Shown here: in pieces, positions 12,161 to 15,212 of the stretch
How positions within the stretch are numbered: position 1 is the first letter of the stretch
Layout of the letters: the number at the start of each line of letters is the position of its first letter
Assembly (NCBI GenBank): GCA_035544515.1
Contig: DATKEG010000022.1
Span: forward strand, 1 to 15,212
DNA length: 15,212 nt
Source of the DNA: DATKEG01 sp035544515
GTDB lineage: Bacteria > Acidobacteriota > Vicinamibacteria > Fen-336
Direction: 5' to 3'
Notes under the pieces: generated by a model
Database searches by the model: none
The model's input: only the letters and a program-made list of their open reading frames with translations
What the model was told of the DNA's origin: nothing
Made by a program: the position numbers and the translations under genes

Positions 12161-14614
12161 ATGGACGAAACCGGCGGTTATCCGGACCAGATGCCTCGGA
12201 CCATCGGCCGGTATCAGGTCCAGGAGAGCATCGGTTTCGGCGCCATGGGGGCCGTCTACAAGGCCTTCGACCCCCTCATCAAGCGCACGCTCGCCATCAA
12301 GACCCTGCGGCTGGACATCCCGAGGACGAGCCCGCAGTACAAGTCGTTCATCGACCGCTTCTATCACGAGGCGCGCATCTCCGGGACCCTGTCCCACCCG
12401 AACATCGTCACGCTCTTCGACATCGGCGAGGAAGGCGGCGTGCCCTACCTCGCCATGGAGTTCGTCGAAGGCGATACGCTGGCCAGCATCCTTGAAAAGG
12501 GCGCGCGGTTCAACCCGGAGAGGGTGATCAGCCTCGTGAGCCAGATCGCCTCCGCGGTCGACTACGCCCACAGCAAGGGGGTCATCCACCGCGACATCAA
12601 GCCTTCGAACCTGATCCTCTACCAGGCCGACCGGGTGAAGGTCACCGACTTCGGCATCGCCAAGCTCGCCGACGCGGAGATGACCCAGTCGGGAACCCTG
12701 CTGGGCACGCCGGCGTACATGTCACCCGAGCAGGCCATGGGCGAGAAGCTCGATGGCCGTAGCGACATCTTTTCCCTCGGCGTGTGCGCCTTCGAAATGC
12801 TCTCCGGCGAGCAGCCCTTCGCGGGCCCCAACGTGACCGCCATCCTCTACAAGCTCGTCCACGTCGAGCCGATCGAGCCCGCCAACCTCGAGATGAACGG
12901 CCTCGTGCCGCACAAGTGGCGCGAGGTCTTCGGCAAGGTCCTGGCCAAGAAGCCCGACGACCGATATCAGACCGCGACGGAGTTCGTGCAGGACCTCGAG
13001 TACTGCCTCGGCTCCTGGTTCGGTTCCGCGATGCTCGACACACTGGTGGACGAGGATGCCGGGGCGGCCGTGCGCGCGGCCGCCGAGGCTGCCTCCGCCC
13101 AGGTGGCGGCCCGCGAGGCGGGTGAGGCACCGGCGCCGCCACCGGTGCCCGAGCGCTTCGACGAGGCCACGGCGGCGCTGCCGCGGCCCGACGACCTCGC
13201 GCCCGAGGACGACGTGCCCGCGACGCTCCTGATGAATGCGGCCCTGCCGACGCCGGCCGACACGGACACGATGCCGGTGGCGCCCCAGGAGACGGGCCCG
13301 ACCATGCTCCTGCCGGCGCAAGCGGCGCCGGCAGCCAAGACGCCGCCCGCGGAGCCCGCGCCGCCCGCGGAGCCCCCGGCCGGGCCGACGATGCTGATTC
13401 CCTCTCCGGCCTTCCCCGAGAAGACCGTCCGCATGCCGGCCGGCGGCGCGCCGGCCCCGCGGCGCGCCGCGCGGAGCGCGGCCACGCCCCCGGACAACGT
13501 GGTGGAGGCTCCGCCGACCGTGCTCATGCCCGCGGCGACACCGTGGCGGCCAGCGGCCCCGCGGCCCGCGGCCCCCCCGGCGCGTCCCGCGGCCACGGTG
13601 CAGACCGCGGAGATGCCCGCCGGCGCCGGAAGGGCGGCCACGCGCGGAGGGTCCGGGCGCGCCCTGCTCCTTGCCGCCGGGGCGCTCGTGTTGCTGATCG
13701 CCGTGGCCGGCGTCGGAGCGCTCGTCCTGGTCAAGGGCGGCGACGACGTGGCGGCGACGCAGCCGCTGCCCGAGGCCGCTCCGACCGCTCCGCCGCCCGC
13801 GCCGGCGGCGGGGCCGCCATCGGAGCCGGTCTCCAACGTGCCCTCCATCAGCGGTCTGGTTCGCGTGGCCACGCAGCCCGCGGGCGCCACCGTGATCGTG
13901 GACGGGGAGCCACGCGGCAGCGCGCCTGTCGAGGTGCCTGAGCTCGCGCTCGGCGCGCACGAGGTGAGGGTCGAGCTGAGAGGCTACGCACCGGCCGTCC
14001 AGAAGGTGATCCTCACCGCGGAGGCGCCGCAGTCCGACGTCAACCTGACGCTTTCGCGCAGCGCGCCCCCGACCGTGATGGCCGAGCTGCATTCCTCCCC
14101 CCAGGGCGCGCTGGTCCTCATCGACGGCATCGCGGTCGGGCAGACGCCGCTGCGGCACCCGTTGCGGGTCGGCACACACGCCGTGGAGATGACGCGGGAG
14201 GGCTTCGAGCCCTGGACGGGCAGCTTCGACGTCGGACCGCGGGTCGGCGCGCGCGTGGACGCCGCCCTGCGGCCGGTCGCGCGCGCCAAGCCAACGCCCG
14301 AGCCGGTGGACGTGACGCGCGTCCACGCTCCGGGCGAAGTGGACACGCAGCCGCGGCGCCTCTCCGGAGGCTCCGCCCCCTATCCGGACAAGGCGCCCCG
14401 CCTGCGGCCTGGCCGCGACGTCACGGTCGCCGGCACCTTCGTGGTGACGGAAGAGGGCGAGATCGCGGACGTCAGGATCACGGAGTCGGCCGGAGACGTG
14501 GTGGACGCAGCGGTGATGGCGGCGGTGCGAGACTGGAAGTACGCCCCCGGCGCGAAGCGGGGCGTGAAGGTGAAGGTCCGCGTCCCGTTCAAGCAGACCT
14601 TCCGGGCGGGCTGA
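12161..14614 (+). CDS. Transmembrane Ser/Thr protein kinase with PEGA repeats and TonB C-terminal domain
   Basis: This is an 817-residue multidomain protein. Residues 18 to about 280 are a Hanks-type kinase: G25-x-G27-x-x-G30 loop, Lys47 in LAIK, HRDIKPSN with catalytic Asp145, DFG at 163-165, and GTPAYMSPEQ in the activation segment. All catalytic residues are present. A Pro/Ala-rich linker (about 300-495) carries repeated Thr-x-Leu-Met/Pro motifs. One membrane helix lies at 501-524. Outside the membrane are two PEGA domains (564-635 and 639-707) and a TonB/TolA-like C-terminal domain (about 741-817: TVAGTFVVTEEGEIADVRI, then AVRDWKYAPG and VPFKQTF). A signal-sensing kinase touching envelope components is inferred. 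The ATG at 12161 follows the promoter well; in-frame GTGs at 12131 and 12053 are less likely starts. The FHA gene begins 7 bases after its stop. Confidence 0.92.
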   Translation: MDETGGYPDQMPRTIGRYQVQESIGFGAMGAVYKAFDPLIKRTLAIKTLRLDIPRTSPQYKSFIDRFYHEARISGTLSHPNIVTLFDIGEEGGVPYLAMEFVEGDTLASILEKGARFNPERVISLVSQIASAVDYAHSKGVIHRDIKPSNLILYQADRVKVTDFGIAKLADAEMTQSGTLLGTPAYMSPEQAMGEKLDGRSDIFSLGVCAFEMLSGEQPFAGPNVTAILYKLVHVEPIEPANLEMNGLVPHKWREVFGKVLAKKPDDRYQTATEFVQDLEYCLGSWFGSAMLDTLVDEDAGAAVRAAAEAASAQVAAREAGEAPAPPPVPERFDEATAALPRPDDLAPEDDVPATLLMNAALPTPADTDTMPVAPQETGPTMLLPAQAAPAAKTPPAEPAPPAEPPAGPTMLIPSPAFPEKTVRMPAGGAPAPRRAARSAATPPDNVVEAPPTVLMPAATPWRPAAPRPAAPPARPAATVQTAEMPAGAGRAATRGGSGRALLLAAGALVLLIAVAGVGALVLVKGGDDVAATQPLPEAAPTAPPPAPAAGPPSEPVSNVPSISGLVRVATQPAGATVIVDGEPRGSAPVEVPELALGAHEVRVELRGYAPAVQKVILTAEAPQSDVNLTLSRSAPPTVMAELHSSPQGALVLIDGIAVGQTPLRHPLRVGTHAVEMTREGFEPWTGSFDVGPRVGARVDAALRPVARAKPTPEPVDVTRVHAPGEVDTQPRRLSGGSAPYPDKAPRLRPGRDVTVAGTFVVTEEGEIADVRITESAGDVVDAAVMAAVRDWKYAPGAKRGVKVKVRVPFKQTFRAG
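13223..13531 (+). repeat. Repeated Thr-x-x-hydrophobic motifs in the kinase linker
   Basis: In the disordered Pro/Ala linker, five similar short motifs recur: ATLLMNA (Thr355), PTMLLPA (Thr381), PTMLIPS (Thr410), KTVRMPA (Thr422) and PTVLMPA (Thr453). Each has Leu, Ile or Met at +3 from Thr, and four of the five continue with Pro. They stand out from the low-complexity background. pThr-x-x-Ile/Leu is a known preference of FHA domains, so these are candidate autophosphorylation and docking sites. Confidence 0.6.
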
Positions 14615-14621
14615 TCGGCGC

Positions 14622-15212
14622 ATGGCCAAGCTCATCGTCAACCCGACCTCGTCCTCGCGCCGCGAGATCCCGCTGAGCCGCACGCTCATGTCGATCGGGC
14701 GCGATCCGTCGAACGACGTGGTGCTGCCCGACGCCATGGTCTCCCGCCGCCACGCGGTGATCGAGTATCGCGGCAGCCAGTACTTCCTGCGCGACTGCAA
14801 TTCCTCGAACGGCTCGCTCGTCAACGGGGACCGGGTCAGCGAGCGCACGCTGCGCGACGGAGACCTCGTGGCCATCGGCACCGCCCGCCTGCTCTTCCGG
14901 GACGAGGCGACCGAGGAGGGCTCGGGCAAGGTCGTCCAGCATCCGTCCTCGCCGCGCCTGCAGTGCCCGGCGTGCCATGCCGACCATCGCAAGGGCGACC
15001 TGTTCTGCCGGCAATGCGGCGCGTCGCTCGCGCCGGCGGCCCCGCCCAAGGGGGTGTGCGCGTCGTGCGGCACCGTGGTGCCGCTGCCCGCCCGTTTCTG
15101 CAACGCCTGCGGGACGGCGCTCGCCCCGGAGGCGTCGGCCGAGGCGGCGAAAGCGCCGCGCCCCGCGTCCGGTCCCGACGCGCCGCCGGACCCCCCGGCC
15201 CCCGGCGCCGAG
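14622..15212 (+). CDS. FHA-domain protein with two zinc ribbons (3' end cut by window edge)
   Basis: The frame is open from an ATG at 14622 to the window end, with 197 residues visible. Residues 5-95 form an FHA domain, which binds phosphothreonine: SIGRDPSNDVVLPD (24-37), SRRHAVIE (41-48) with the Ser-Arg-x-His core, and NSSNGSLVNGDRV (60-72). Two zinc ribbons follow, each with paired CxxC knuckles: Cys115/118 with Cys129/132, and Cys146/149 with Cys160/163. After about 170 the chain becomes Pro/Ala-rich, probably a linker to a further domain beyond the window. It starts 7 bases after the kinase stop, so it is co-expressed and is the natural reader of that kinase's phosphorylation. Final function depends on the missing C-terminus. 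Confidence 0.92.
   Translation, partial: MAKLIVNPTSSSRREIPLSRTLMSIGRDPSNDVVLPDAMVSRRHAVIEYRGSQYFLRDCNSSNGSLVNGDRVSERTLRDGDLVAIGTARLLFRDEATEEGSGKVVQHPSSPRLQCPACHADHRKGDLFCRQCGASLAPAAPPKGVCASCGTVVPLPARFCNACGTALAPEASAEAAKAPRPASGPDAPPDPPAPGAE

Noticed and set aside
12722..15103. 793-codon minus-strand open frame across the kinase and FHA genes
   Set aside because: Its composition is low-complexity Arg/Gly/His, with no domains, and it is antisense to two well-supported multidomain genes.
1..15212. Mobile elements, CRISPR arrays, tRNA or rRNA genes
   Set aside because: I saw no transposase or integrase, no regularly spaced direct repeats, and no cloverleaf or rRNA-like sequence; the window reads as ordinary chromosome.

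Overview
This is a very GC-rich, densely coded bacterial window with many GTG starts, 4-base start/stop overlaps and short intergenic gaps. It contains no phage, transposon, CRISPR or RNA gene. A complete bacillithiol biosynthesis set, Ser/Thr kinases with PEGA domains, and FHA/zinc-ribbon proteins in such a high-GC genome suggest a soil or subsurface lineage. Candidatus Rokubacteria (Methylomirabilota), Acidobacteriota or a deltaproteobacterial-type group would fit. That placement is inference from gene content, not a phylogeny.

Layout. (1) Positions 1-1343, minus strand: a thiamin thiazole operon reading leftward, made of a conserved protein of unknown function, thiS and thiG (thiG runs off the left edge). 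A plausible sigma70 promoter and a 14-bp palindrome lie in front of it. (2) Positions 1448-4639, plus strand: a tightly packed set of a one-helix membrane peptide, a sodium:solute symporter and a fumarase/aspartase-superfamily lyase. The lyase ATG overlaps the symporter stop, so uptake of a substrate and its cleavage may be coupled. (3) Positions 4731-6410, plus strand: an ABC1/UbiB-family atypical kinase with two C-terminal membrane helices, preceded by an exact-consensus sigma54 -24/-12 element. (4) Positions 6423-11989, minus strand, convergent with region 3: a six-gene run in transcription order bshC, bshA, bshB1, an exported cupin, a SAM methyltransferase and a maleylpyruvate-isomerase-like (DinB-fold) protein. 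The first three make the low-molecular-weight thiol bacillithiol. The last belongs to a thiol-dependent transferase/isomerase superfamily and keeps a His-Glu-His metal triad, so the run looks like a module for making and using bacillithiol. (5) Positions 12161-15212, plus strand, divergent from bshC: a transmembrane Ser/Thr kinase with two PEGA domains and a TonB-type C-terminal domain, then a protein with an FHA domain and two zinc ribbons that runs off the right edge. The kinase linker carries repeated Thr-x-x-hydrophobic motifs that could be FHA docking sites when phosphorylated.

The most interesting points are the bacillithiol cluster with its candidate thiol-dependent enzyme, the kinase-PEGA-TonB fusion with a possible phospho-Thr/FHA relay, the lyase that lacks the usual Glu at the end of its family signature, the sigma54 element before ubiB, and a ThiS whose Gly-Gly is not at the C-terminus.
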